A stretch of DNA of 64,000 bases from JAHRAW01 sp965243285. GTDB lineage: Bacteria; Pseudomonadota; Gammaproteobacteria; Arenicellales; Poriferihabitantaceae. Both the position numbers and the translations under genes were made by a program. This document shows positions 1 through 7,289 of this stretch, piece after piece (the stretch's first letter is position 1; every line of letters begins with the position of its first letter). The DNA lies in contig OZ251537.1 of NCBI GenBank assembly GCA_965243285.1, forward strand, positions 1,178,001 to 1,242,000. The letters are read 5' to 3'. The notes below the pieces were generated by a model. That model searched no databases and was not told the origin of the DNA. It saw only the letters and a program-made list of their open reading frames with translations.

Positions 1-95
1 AGCCGCGCACCTTAGTGCCGCGCACCATCGGCAAAGATTCGCCGGTTGATAATTTGCCTGAGGGTTTGCCGGATAATTTGCCGGATGCAAGCTAG
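1..95 (+). CDS. nuoC: NADH-quinone oxidoreductase subunit C, C-terminal tail (partial)
   Basis: An open frame enters from the left edge (codons begin at base 3) and stops at TAG 93-95. Its last residues include PRTLVPRTIGKD, which resembles the PR-x-x-PR-x-I-R-E-D tail of proteobacterial NuoC proteins. The gene lies directly upstream of nuoD, as expected for the 30-kDa peripheral-arm subunit of complex I. The extra tail (DNLPEGLPDNLPDAS) is low-complexity, like other expansions in this window. Only about 30 residues are visible, so the call rests mainly on position. The 153-bp gap to nuoD is A/T-rich with scattered GAT/ATGAAT motifs and no gene. Confidence 0.6.
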   Translation, partial: PRTLVPRTIGKDSPVDNLPEGLPDNLPDAS

Positions 96-248
96 TGAAT
101 CTTCATAATCTGACTGATAACTTGATTGCTCGATTCATAAACGCGATAGATGAATCAATATCGAAACAAAACATAAATCGATATATGAATGACAACTATA
201 TAAATAACAAATACATGAACAACACCATGCATCCGCCGGCGCATCCCC

Positions 249-1520
249 ATGGCTGAAATTCGCAACTACACCATGAATTTCGGGCCGCAACACCCGGCCG
301 CGCACGGCGTATTGCGCGTGATCATGGAGATGGACGGCGAGGTGATCGAACGCTGCGACCCGCACATCGGCCTGCTGCACCGCGCCACCGAAAAACTCGC
401 CGAATCCAAACCCTATAACCAAAATATCGGTTATATGGATCGCCTCGATTATGTTTCCATGATGTGCAACGAGCACGCCTATGTGCTCGCCATCGAAAAA
501 CTACTCGGCATCACGGCGCCGGTGCGGGCGCAATATATCCGCGTGATGTTCGATGAGATCACGCGCATTCTCAACCACTGCTTGTGGCTGGGCGCGCATG
601 CCTTGGATGTGGGCGCGATGACGGTGTTTCTGTATTGCTTTCGCGAGCGCGAAGATTTGATGGACTGCTATGAGGCGGTCAGCGGGGCGCGCATGCACGC
701 CACCTATTACCGCCCCGGCGGCGTCTATCGCGACTTGCCCGACGCCATGCCGAAGTACGACATCACCCGCCGCCATGACGCCGATGAAACCCGCGCCCGC
801 AACGCAGACCGCGACGGCTCGCTGCTGGATTTTATCGAGGCCTTCACGGCGCGCTTCCCCGGCTATGTGGATGAATACGAAACCCTGTTGAGCGACAACC
901 GCATCTGGAAGCAGCGCACCGTGGATATCGGCGTGGTCAGCGCGCAGCGCGCCAAGGCGTTAGGATTTACCGGCCCCATGCTGCGCGGCTGCGGGGTGGA
1001 GTGGGATTTGCGCCGCAAGCAGCCGTACGCGGTGTATGACGACCTCGATTTCGCCATCCCCGTCGGCGCCAATGGCGATTGCTATGACCGCTACTTGGTG
1101 CGCGTCGAAGAGATGCGCCAATCCAACCGCATCATCCGCCAGTGCGTCGATTGGCTGCGCGCCGACGCCCAAAAAGCCGGCGGCCCCGGGCCGGTGATGA
1201 CCGCCGACGGCAAACTGGCGCCGCCCTCGCGCGAGCGCATGAAGGGCGACATGGAGGCGCTGATTCACCACTTCAAATTATTCACCGAGGGCTACTGCAT
1301 CCCGGCCGGCGAAGCCTATGCCGCCATCGAACACCCCAAGGGCGAATTCGGCATCTACCTGGTCTCAGACGGCGCCAACAAACCCTATCGTTGCAAAATT
1401 CGCGCCCCCGGCTTTGCCCACCTGGCGGCTTTGAACGAAATGTCCCAAGGCCATATGTTAGCCGACATGGTCGCCATCATCGGCTCGCAAGACATCGTCT
1501 TCGGGGAGATCGATCGGTGA
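249..1520 (+). CDS. nuoD: NADH-quinone oxidoreductase subunit D (49 kDa)
   Basis: NuoD is the 49-kDa peripheral-arm subunit of complex I. It forms much of the quinone-binding pocket and is related to the large subunit of NiFe hydrogenases, without the metal-binding cysteines. The 423-residue length is normal for an unfused NuoD. The N-terminus carries NFGPQHPAAHG and then HIGLLHRATEKL, both family hallmarks, and the protein ends in DIVFGEIDR like other NuoDs. ATG 249 is the only in-frame start; the ATG at 227 is in another frame. The stop overlaps the GTG of the next gene, a DNA methyltransferase that does not belong to complex I. Confidence 0.97.
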   Translation: MAEIRNYTMNFGPQHPAAHGVLRVIMEMDGEVIERCDPHIGLLHRATEKLAESKPYNQNIGYMDRLDYVSMMCNEHAYVLAIEKLLGITAPVRAQYIRVMFDEITRILNHCLWLGAHALDVGAMTVFLYCFREREDLMDCYEAVSGARMHATYYRPGGVYRDLPDAMPKYDITRRHDADETRARNADRDGSLLDFIEAFTARFPGYVDEYETLLSDNRIWKQRTVDIGVVSAQRAKALGFTGPMLRGCGVEWDLRRKQPYAVYDDLDFAIPVGANGDCYDRYLVRVEEMRQSNRIIRQCVDWLRADAQKAGGPGPVMTADGKLAPPSRERMKGDMEALIHHFKLFTEGYCIPAGEAYAAIEHPKGEFGIYLVSDGANKPYRCKIRAPGFAHLAALNEMSQGHMLADMVAIIGSQDIVFGEIDR

Positions 1521-2551
1521 CTGCGAAAGCCATGGCGGTAGACGATGCGCCAGCCCGGGCAGCTCGGGCAACTCGGGCCGCGCAAGCAGCGCACTCCGCG
1601 CCGGCCTTGGCCCATTCGCATACCTCCATCATCGCGCGCGCTACGGCTAAACCGAATTTACCGTGCACAAACCGCGTGCAATGCGCCGATGTTTTGCAAT
1701 CCTTGCGTGAAATAAAAACCGACGCCAGGTTTGATTTAGTCATCGCCGACCCGCCGTATAACATCGGCAAAGATTTTGGCAATGCTAGCGACCGCCAAGA
1801 ATTGTCGGCGTATTTGAAATGGAGTGATGACTGGATTGGTGAGTGTTTGCGCTTGGTGAAGCCATGCGCGCCGGTGTATATCTATGGTTTTGCCGAGGTG
1901 TTGGCGCACATTGCGGTGCGCTACGCAATCGAAAATCAACGCTGGTTGGCGTGGCATTACACCAATAAAACGGTGCCGACCTCAAAATTTTGGCAACGCA
2001 GTCACGAGTCAATCTTGTGTTTGTGGCGCGGCAAACGCCCCACCCTTAATGTGGATGCAGTGCGCGAGGATTACACCGCTGGCTTTCTAAATGGTCCCGC
2101 CGGCAAGCCGCGCAAAGATTCCAATTGCCGCTATGGCCGTAAGGGGAAAAAGACGGTGTATAACGCGCATCCCAACGGCGCCTTGCCGCGCGATGTCATC
2201 AAAGTACCGGCCTTGGCCGGCCGGGCCGGCTATGCCGAGCGGTGGTTTTATGGTAAGACCTGCCAGACGCTATGTTCGCCGAAGGAAAACAGCGCGCATG
2301 AGGCCCATGAAATCGTACAACACCCCACCCAAAAACCAGCCGCGCTAACGCAAAAACTCATCGCCGCCGCTGATGCGCAAAGCCCCGCCGTGCTAATCCC
2401 CTTCGCCGGCTCGGGTTCGGAGTGCGTGGTAGCGCAAAAAATGGGCGCGGATTTTCATGCGGTGGAGGTCAATCCTGACTATGCGTTATTGGCGAATAGT
2501 TGGTTGGATGCGGGCCGCCCATCAATGTTGTTCCCGGTGAAAGGACACTGA
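1517..2551 (+). CDS. Beta-class adenine-specific DNA methyltransferase (N6_N4_Mtase family)
   Basis: This is probably an N6-adenine methyltransferase of a restriction-modification system. Motif IV (DPPYNIGKDFG) precedes the AdoMet-binding motif I (IPFAGSGSECVV, near the C-terminus), the order typical of the beta class. HPTQKP ahead of motif I is also typical. GTG 1517 overlaps the nuoD stop (GTGA), and GGGGAG at 1503-1508 is a good ribosome-binding site for it. ATG 1532 is an alternative start with no visible site. The first 45 residues are Ala/Arg-rich low complexity, probably a repeat expansion and not part of the fold. The gene ends one base before the nuclease-methylase fusion, so the two form a pair inserted between nuoD and nuoE. 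The recognition sequence cannot be read from the protein. Confidence 0.9.
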   Translation: MTAKAMAVDDAPARAARATRAAQAAHSAPALAHSHTSIIARATAKPNLPCTNRVQCADVLQSLREIKTDARFDLVIADPPYNIGKDFGNASDRQELSAYLKWSDDWIGECLRLVKPCAPVYIYGFAEVLAHIAVRYAIENQRWLAWHYTNKTVPTSKFWQRSHESILCLWRGKRPTLNVDAVREDYTAGFLNGPAGKPRKDSNCRYGRKGKKTVYNAHPNGALPRDVIKVPALAGRAGYAERWFYGKTCQTLCSPKENSAHEAHEIVQHPTQKPAALTQKLIAAADAQSPAVLIPFAGSGSECVVAQKMGADFHAVEVNPDYALLANSWLDAGRPSMLFPVKGH

Positions 2552-2552
2552 T

Positions 2553-4748
2553 ATGTCTATAACCGAAAGCGAATCTGTTGTTGCAATTGATATTCAGTTA
2601 ACCGCTTGCGGGTGGCAATTAGACCCTCGCCAGCTTGATCGCAACGTTTTCAAACAAAGGGCGCGCACTGCCGAGCAAAATAAAGCACTCGGTGGCAAGC
2701 ACCCAGACTATGTGCTTTATGCTTATAACGAATCAAATAAACCTACGCTGGTTATTGAAGCCAAAAAACCCGGCAAATCAATGTCGGAAGCGCTGAAGCA
2801 GGGGATTAATCGATACGCTAAGAAAATTAATGCGCCTATTGTAATCGCATCAGATGGGTGGCGTGTCAAAACTTGGCATATAGGGCGTAGGGAACCGTTA
2901 TTTATTGATGGCCGTGAAGTGGATGAATTGTTCAGCCCTGAGATGACAAAGGAATTTGTCAAAAATAATAATTTCAGCAGCCTCTCCGAGGATGTGGCAT
3001 TAGATCAATATGCACTAATCGCCAAATTCAAAAAAGCCAATAGCATATTAAAAACCGAGGGACTTTCCGCTGGTATAGAAAGATTCTCGGAATTTGCAAA
3101 TTTGATGTTCTTAAAACTCCTAATTGAGGGGGGGGCGGATATTGCGGGATTTTCATGGGCGGATATTGAGGCTAAACAAGGTGTAACTCTGACAAATGCG
3201 ATAAAAACCATGTTCAGGGAATTGCGCCGGGAATATTGCAACTTGTTTGAACAGACGAAGGTGCAAAACCCCAAAAATATGGAGCGATTAATTGAACTGC
3301 TTTCCTTCCGCCTATCCTCAGTTAAGCACGACATCAAAGGCCTTGCTTTTGAGCATTTTATACATTCATACACAAGAGGAACAAAAAATGATTTGGGGCA
3401 GTATTTCACCCCGCGTCACATTGTCAGGATGATGGTGCATTTTTTGAGACCTCAAATCGGTGAAAAAATCTACGACCCCTTCTGTGGCACCGGGGGGATG
3501 TTGATTGAATGTTTTCGATATATTAGTCAACATATAGAAAGTGATGACGATAAGAAAATACTTAAAGAAAAGACCGTGTTCGGCCGGGACAATTCAAGCG
3601 TGGCGAGAATCGCCATGATGAACATGATTATGTTCGGCGACGGGCATTCCAATATCACTCAAGGCAACTCGTACGCCATGCTTGGCGAAGCCAAACGCAA
3701 ATACGATATTGTTATCACCAACATTCCATTCTCACAAGAGACAGATTGTTACGAAGGTTACCCGGTGATGCCGTCTGGCGTTAAAAATGGCGACAGCATC
3801 GGGGTTCAACATAGTCTTGAAAGTTTAAAGGATACAAAATCCGCGCGAGCCGCTATCATTGTTCCCATCGGCTTTCTCTATAAGGAACAACTGGCGCAAG
3901 AGCGCAAACACATTTTTAAACACTGGACAATAGAAAGGATTGTGGAATTATCCCCAAAATGTTTCCAGCCCTATACAGAACAACAAACAGCGGCGCTGGT
4001 GATTAGCCGGAAAAAACCCATTGCCGTCTACCCCTACTACCGCGTGAAAAACGATGGATATAGCCAAGATGGATACCGCGTCGCCTTGCCCGGGGAGAAC
4101 GATATAGACAAAGCAATGGATGATATTGGCGCAACAGAAAAGCCTATTGCAAACGACTATCCCTCGCCATTTAAAACCATCAATTTATTGATTCGGAAAA
4201 ACGAATTCAGGCTTGGCGACATCGCAAAGATCACAAGCGGGGCGGGGAATATATCTCCGAAAACCAAAATCATCGATGTGATTGGCGGTGTCCACTCAAT
4301 TCTAATGGTTGCCGATCTCGCCAAAGCCCACATCGATTACTGCCTGGATGAAAGTATCTACAAACTAACAGAGCGCGCAGTCAGAGATAAAAAACCGTAT
4401 CTATTTAAGGAAAATACGACCATCATTCCAGTGACCGGCAAGGCATCGCTAAAAAATCACCGAGCGTTATTGGGGGCTCCCGCATACGCCACCAGCACCC
4501 TTGCCGGTATTGAGGTGGATGAAAACAGCATGCATCCTTTCTGCATTTTTAATTTCTTTCTCAACTTTGATATTGAACGAGTGACTTATGACTTGGGCTA
4601 CCCTGGCATAAGTGTCCGCATGCTTATGGAAATTGGCATCACCAATTACACTGACAAACAAACGAAAGACATCATCCATCGCGTGGGTTATGTCGTACAA
4701 TTAAGCAAGGAATTAAAAATCAAACGCAGAGAAATAGAATTAGGTTAA
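2553..4748 (+). CDS. Single-chain restriction-modification enzyme (HsdR-N nuclease + N6 methylase + specificity domain), type IIG-like
   Basis: This 731-residue protein combines three parts. Residues about 45-110 look like the N-terminal nuclease domain of type I R subunits: P51-D52, then E69-A-K71, a PD-ExK site. Residues about 270-480 are an HsdM-like N6-adenine methylase, with LGQYFTPR, motif I DPFCGTGG near 306 and motif IV NIPF near 389 (the family usually has NPPF/Y). From about 550 on the sequence resembles an S-subunit target-recognition domain (FRLGDIAKITSG). There is no helicase motor, so it fits a type IIG-like enzyme better than type I. It starts one base after the methyltransferase, with AAGGA about 8 bases upstream. 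Third positions are much A/T-richer than in the flanking nuo genes, which suggests transfer. Confidence 0.85.
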   Translation: MSITESESVVAIDIQLTACGWQLDPRQLDRNVFKQRARTAEQNKALGGKHPDYVLYAYNESNKPTLVIEAKKPGKSMSEALKQGINRYAKKINAPIVIASDGWRVKTWHIGRREPLFIDGREVDELFSPEMTKEFVKNNNFSSLSEDVALDQYALIAKFKKANSILKTEGLSAGIERFSEFANLMFLKLLIEGGADIAGFSWADIEAKQGVTLTNAIKTMFRELRREYCNLFEQTKVQNPKNMERLIELLSFRLSSVKHDIKGLAFEHFIHSYTRGTKNDLGQYFTPRHIVRMMVHFLRPQIGEKIYDPFCGTGGMLIECFRYISQHIESDDDKKILKEKTVFGRDNSSVARIAMMNMIMFGDGHSNITQGNSYAMLGEAKRKYDIVITNIPFSQETDCYEGYPVMPSGVKNGDSIGVQHSLESLKDTKSARAAIIVPIGFLYKEQLAQERKHIFKHWTIERIVELSPKCFQPYTEQQTAALVISRKKPIAVYPYYRVKNDGYSQDGYRVALPGENDIDKAMDDIGATEKPIANDYPSPFKTINLLIRKNEFRLGDIAKITSGAGNISPKTKIIDVIGGVHSILMVADLAKAHIDYCLDESIYKLTERAVRDKKPYLFKENTTIIPVTGKASLKNHRALLGAPAYATSTLAGIEVDENSMHPFCIFNFFLNFDIERVTYDLGYPGISVRMLMEIGITNYTDKQTKDIIHRVGYVVQLSKELKIKRREIELG

Positions 4749-4794
4749 TTCCAATATGCCGTTTGATGCTCGACAATCTCTAACTTACTTTGCC

Positions 4795-5286
4795 ATGTTT
4801 ACCATTCAATCACCACCGCATCTTTCCACCGCCGCGCTAGTCGAAATCGAGCGCGAGGCCGCCAAATACCCGCCGCAGCAGCGGCAGTCGGCGTTGTTAG
4901 CGGCGTTGCGCATCGCCCAAGATGAGCATGGTTGGCTGAGCGGCGCGTTGCTCGAATTGGTGACCGACATCATCGGCGTGCCGGCGGTGCGCGCTTACGA
5001 GGTGGCCACTTTTTATTCGATGTACGACACCAAGCCGGTGGGCAAGCACAAAATCTGCGTGTGCACCAATATCTCTTGCATGCTGCGCGGTTGCGATGAA
5101 ATCGTCGACCACTTGCGAAAAAAACTCGGCGTTGAATTCGGCGAGAGCACCGCCGACGGCAAATTCACCCTCAAGGAAGTGGAGTGTCTGGCGGCCTGCG
5201 CCGGGGCGCCGATGATGCAAGTGGACCGCGATTATTTCGAGAACCTAACCCCGCGCCGCGTCGATGAAATTTTGGACGCGCTGTAA
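4795..5286 (+). CDS. nuoE: NADH-quinone oxidoreductase subunit E (24 kDa)
   Basis: NuoE carries the binuclear cluster N1a in the NADH-dehydrogenase module of complex I. The thioredoxin-like fold and ligands are visible: CTNISC, then CLAAC about 40 residues later, giving the four 2Fe-2S cysteines. The order nuoE-nuoF is conserved. The frame also allows ATG 4756, which would add MPFDARQSLTYFA. I prefer 4795 because family members begin just before the LS...KYP segment and because 4756-4794 has the A/T-rich composition of the inserted cassette. Neither start has a strong ribosome-binding site. The insertion upstream may have removed the native translation signal. Confidence 0.95.
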   Translation: MFTIQSPPHLSTAALVEIEREAAKYPPQQRQSALLAALRIAQDEHGWLSGALLELVTDIIGVPAVRAYEVATFYSMYDTKPVGKHKICVCTNISCMLRGCDEIVDHLRKKLGVEFGESTADGKFTLKEVECLAACAGAPMMQVDRDYFENLTPRRVDEILDAL

Positions 5287-5374
5287 TGCCGAGCACGATC
5301 ACATCGGCTGAGCAAATCGGCTATCACATCACCGAACAAACCGTCGACCAAACCCGAGCGCCATCGCACCGCAC

Positions 5375-6667
5375 ATGAGTGACCCCGCCCTCGCCACCTT
5401 GCGCGCCTGTCGCGATGTGTGCCTGCCCAGCGCGCACGATAACTGCTGGACTTTGGCCGCCTATCGCCGCGCCGGCGGCTACCAGGCACTCGAGAAAATA
5501 TTGCGCGACGGCGTACACCCAGCGGTCATCATCGATACCCTGAAAATTTCCAATCTACGCGGACGCGGCGGCGCCGGTTTCCCGCCGGGCATCAAATGGC
5601 GCTTCATGCCGCGCGCCGCGCCGGGGCAAAAATACCTGGTATGCAACTCCGACGAAGGCGAGCCCGGCACCTGCAAAGACCGCGACATTCTGCGCTACAA
5701 CCCGCACGCCCTCATCGAGGGCATGGTCATCGGCGGCTATGCCATGGGCGCCACGGTCGGTTATAACTACATCCGCGGCGAATTCTGGGAGCCTTATCAG
5801 CGCATGGAAGCCGCCTTGGCGGAAGCCCGCGCGGCCGGTTTATTGGGCGAAAACTTATTCGATTCCGGGTTTGATTTTGAGTTGCACAACCACTTAGGCG
5901 CCGGCGCCTACATCTGCGGCGAAGAAACCGCCTTGTTAGAATCCCTCGAGGGCAAAAAGGGGCTGCCGCGCTTCAAACCGCCGTTCCCCGCGGCCTTTGG
6001 CTTATACGGCAAGCCGACCACCATCAACAACACCGAAACCTTCGCCTCGGTGCCGGCCATCATGCGCGGCGACGGGCAGTGGATGAAGGGCGAATGGTTC
6101 CGCGGCCTCGGCGTGGAAAATGCCGGCGGCGTAAAAATCTTCTCGGTCACCGGCCATGTGGAAAAACCCGGCAACTACGAGATCAACATGGGCACGCCGT
6201 TTAGCGAATTATTAAGCATGGCCGGCGGCGTATGGAAAGGGCGGCGCTTAAAGGCGGTGATTCCCGGCGGTTCGTCGGTGCCGGTGCTACCGGCCGACAT
6301 CATCATGGCCGCCACCATGGATTACGACTCGCTGTCAAAACTCGGCTCGGCGGTGGGCGCCGGCTCGGTCATCGTCATGGACGAAACTACCGATATGCCG
6401 GCGGTGTTAGAGCGCCTGGCGTACTTTTATTTCGAGGAATCATGCGGCCAATGCACGCCGTGCCGCGAAGGCACCGGCTGGCTATACCGCATTTTGCGGC
6501 GGGTAAATGCCGGCGATGCCACCGCCAAAGATTTAGACACCTTGTTGCAAGTCGCCAACCGCATCGAAGGCCGCACCATCTGCGCCTTAGGCGACGCCGC
6601 CGCCTGGCCGGTGCAGAGTTTTCTCAAGCATTTTCGACCTGAGTTTGAAGCCAAAATAAAATCATGA
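5375..6667 (+). CDS. nuoF: NADH-quinone oxidoreductase subunit F (51 kDa, NADH/FMN-binding)
   Basis: NuoF oxidises NADH, passes electrons to FMN and then to the 4Fe-4S cluster N3. At 430 residues it is full length. The glycine-rich nucleotide-binding segment GRGGAGFPPGIKW, the FMN-site segment GAGAYICGEETALLESLEG and the cluster motif ESCGQCTPCREGTGW, with a further cysteine in RTICALGD, are all present. FPPG replaces the usual FPTG, a mild change. An 88-bp spacer with no clear gene separates it from nuoE. Its stop overlaps the ATG of a 43-residue membrane peptide gene (ATGA at 6664-6667), an unusual neighbour. Confidence 0.97.
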   Translation: MSDPALATLRACRDVCLPSAHDNCWTLAAYRRAGGYQALEKILRDGVHPAVIIDTLKISNLRGRGGAGFPPGIKWRFMPRAAPGQKYLVCNSDEGEPGTCKDRDILRYNPHALIEGMVIGGYAMGATVGYNYIRGEFWEPYQRMEAALAEARAAGLLGENLFDSGFDFELHNHLGAGAYICGEETALLESLEGKKGLPRFKPPFPAAFGLYGKPTTINNTETFASVPAIMRGDGQWMKGEWFRGLGVENAGGVKIFSVTGHVEKPGNYEINMGTPFSELLSMAGGVWKGRRLKAVIPGGSSVPVLPADIIMAATMDYDSLSKLGSAVGAGSVIVMDETTDMPAVLERLAYFYFEESCGQCTPCREGTGWLYRILRRVNAGDATAKDLDTLLQVANRIEGRTICALGDAAAWPVQSFLKHFRPEFEAKIKS

Positions 6668-6795
6668 TCGCCGCTATCAAACGCAACAACGAATTTTCGA
6701 TTCTACGCGCATGGTTATCTAATTTCAGCGTCGGGTTGGTGTTGTTAGGGTTTGCCGTGTTTCTATTCACCATCTCTACGAGGTTTCCAAAATGA
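6664..6795 (+). CDS. Tiny single-span membrane protein (43 aa), coupled to nuoF
   Basis: The 43-residue frame starts at an ATG that overlaps the nuoF stop (ATGA) and ends in another ATGA overlapping the next small gene. A basic N-terminus (about 20 residues) is followed by one strong hydrophobic stretch, VGLVLLGFAVFLFTI, and a short tail. I do not recognise a family. The double overlap and the clean membrane span suggest that it is translated. It could be an accessory or assembly peptide of complex I, or the first half of a two-peptide module brought in by transfer. No homologue can be named from the sequence alone. Confidence 0.5.
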   Translation: MIAAIKRNNEFSILRAWLSNFSVGLVLLGFAVFLFTISTRFPK

Positions 6796-6980
6796 ACAAT
6801 TTTATCGACCAATTTATTGAAGGGGCGACCACGCCGCATGTCATCGTGGTGTTTGTGATTTCGGCTGTTTTATGTACCCTTTATATGCTTATATCCGAAG
6901 GCCCCGCGGCCCATGAAAAACGCCTGCGAGAGGAGAAAGAACGCGAAGACGAAGCCAAACCATCTGCGCATATTTCGTAA
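6792..6980 (+). CDS. Small single-span membrane protein with charged tail (62 aa)
   Basis: The 62-residue protein has a hydrophobic span, VIVVFVISAVLCTLYMLI, at about residues 18-35. A highly charged helix follows (HEKRLREEKEREDE), ending in a polar tail. ATG 6792 overlaps the stop of the preceding 43-residue frame, and GAGG lies about 10 bases upstream. The layout, an anchor plus a charged cytoplasmic helix, suggests interaction with a partner. It lies between nuoF and nuoG, where complex I operons normally have nothing. The family is unknown. Confidence 0.55.
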   Translation: MNNFIDQFIEGATTPHVIVVFVISAVLCTLYMLISEGPAAHEKRLREEKEREDEAKPSAHIS

Positions 6981-7116
6981 CCGGATGTTACTATGAAAGT
7001 CGATGATTTAAAAATTAAACACGCTATTCAACTGTAATGTTGAAGTGCAGTGAGATGATTTTTTCACAAATTTATTGAGGGCTTTTCAAGCCCGGTTTTC
7101 AAACACTGATTCTCAC

Positions 7117-7266
7117 ATGCCAGATGATATCGAACTAAAAAAATACTTTAATGAAACCATGTTGAAAAATAATAAATCTTACGCTGGGGCATTGTTTGGA
7201 AAAGCCAAAGACATTTTAGCGATGAATAAACCGATGAAAAACCTGTCAAGTAATCCGCTCAAATAA
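7117..7266 (+). CDS. Small hypothetical protein (49 aa)
   Basis: A short lysine-rich frame begins MPDDIELKKYFNETML and contains no membrane span. An upstream TTG at 7075 would lengthen it by 14 codons, but ATG 7117 is more natural. The surrounding 300 bases (6981-7289) are A/T-richer than the flanking nuo genes. A 14-codon open stretch at 6994 (MKVDDLKIKHAIQL) may be the remains of another gene. I do not recognise the protein and it may not be expressed. Confidence 0.3.
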   Translation: MPDDIELKKYFNETMLKNNKSYAGALFGKAKDILAMNKPMKNLSSNPLK

Positions 7267-7289
7267 ACGACGGTACTTTTTAAACCACC

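Noticed and set aside
1142..1516. Upstream extension of the first methyltransferase into nuoD
   Set aside because: The extra residues are an out-of-frame reading of the conserved nuoD sequence; GTG 1517 has a proper ribosome-binding site.
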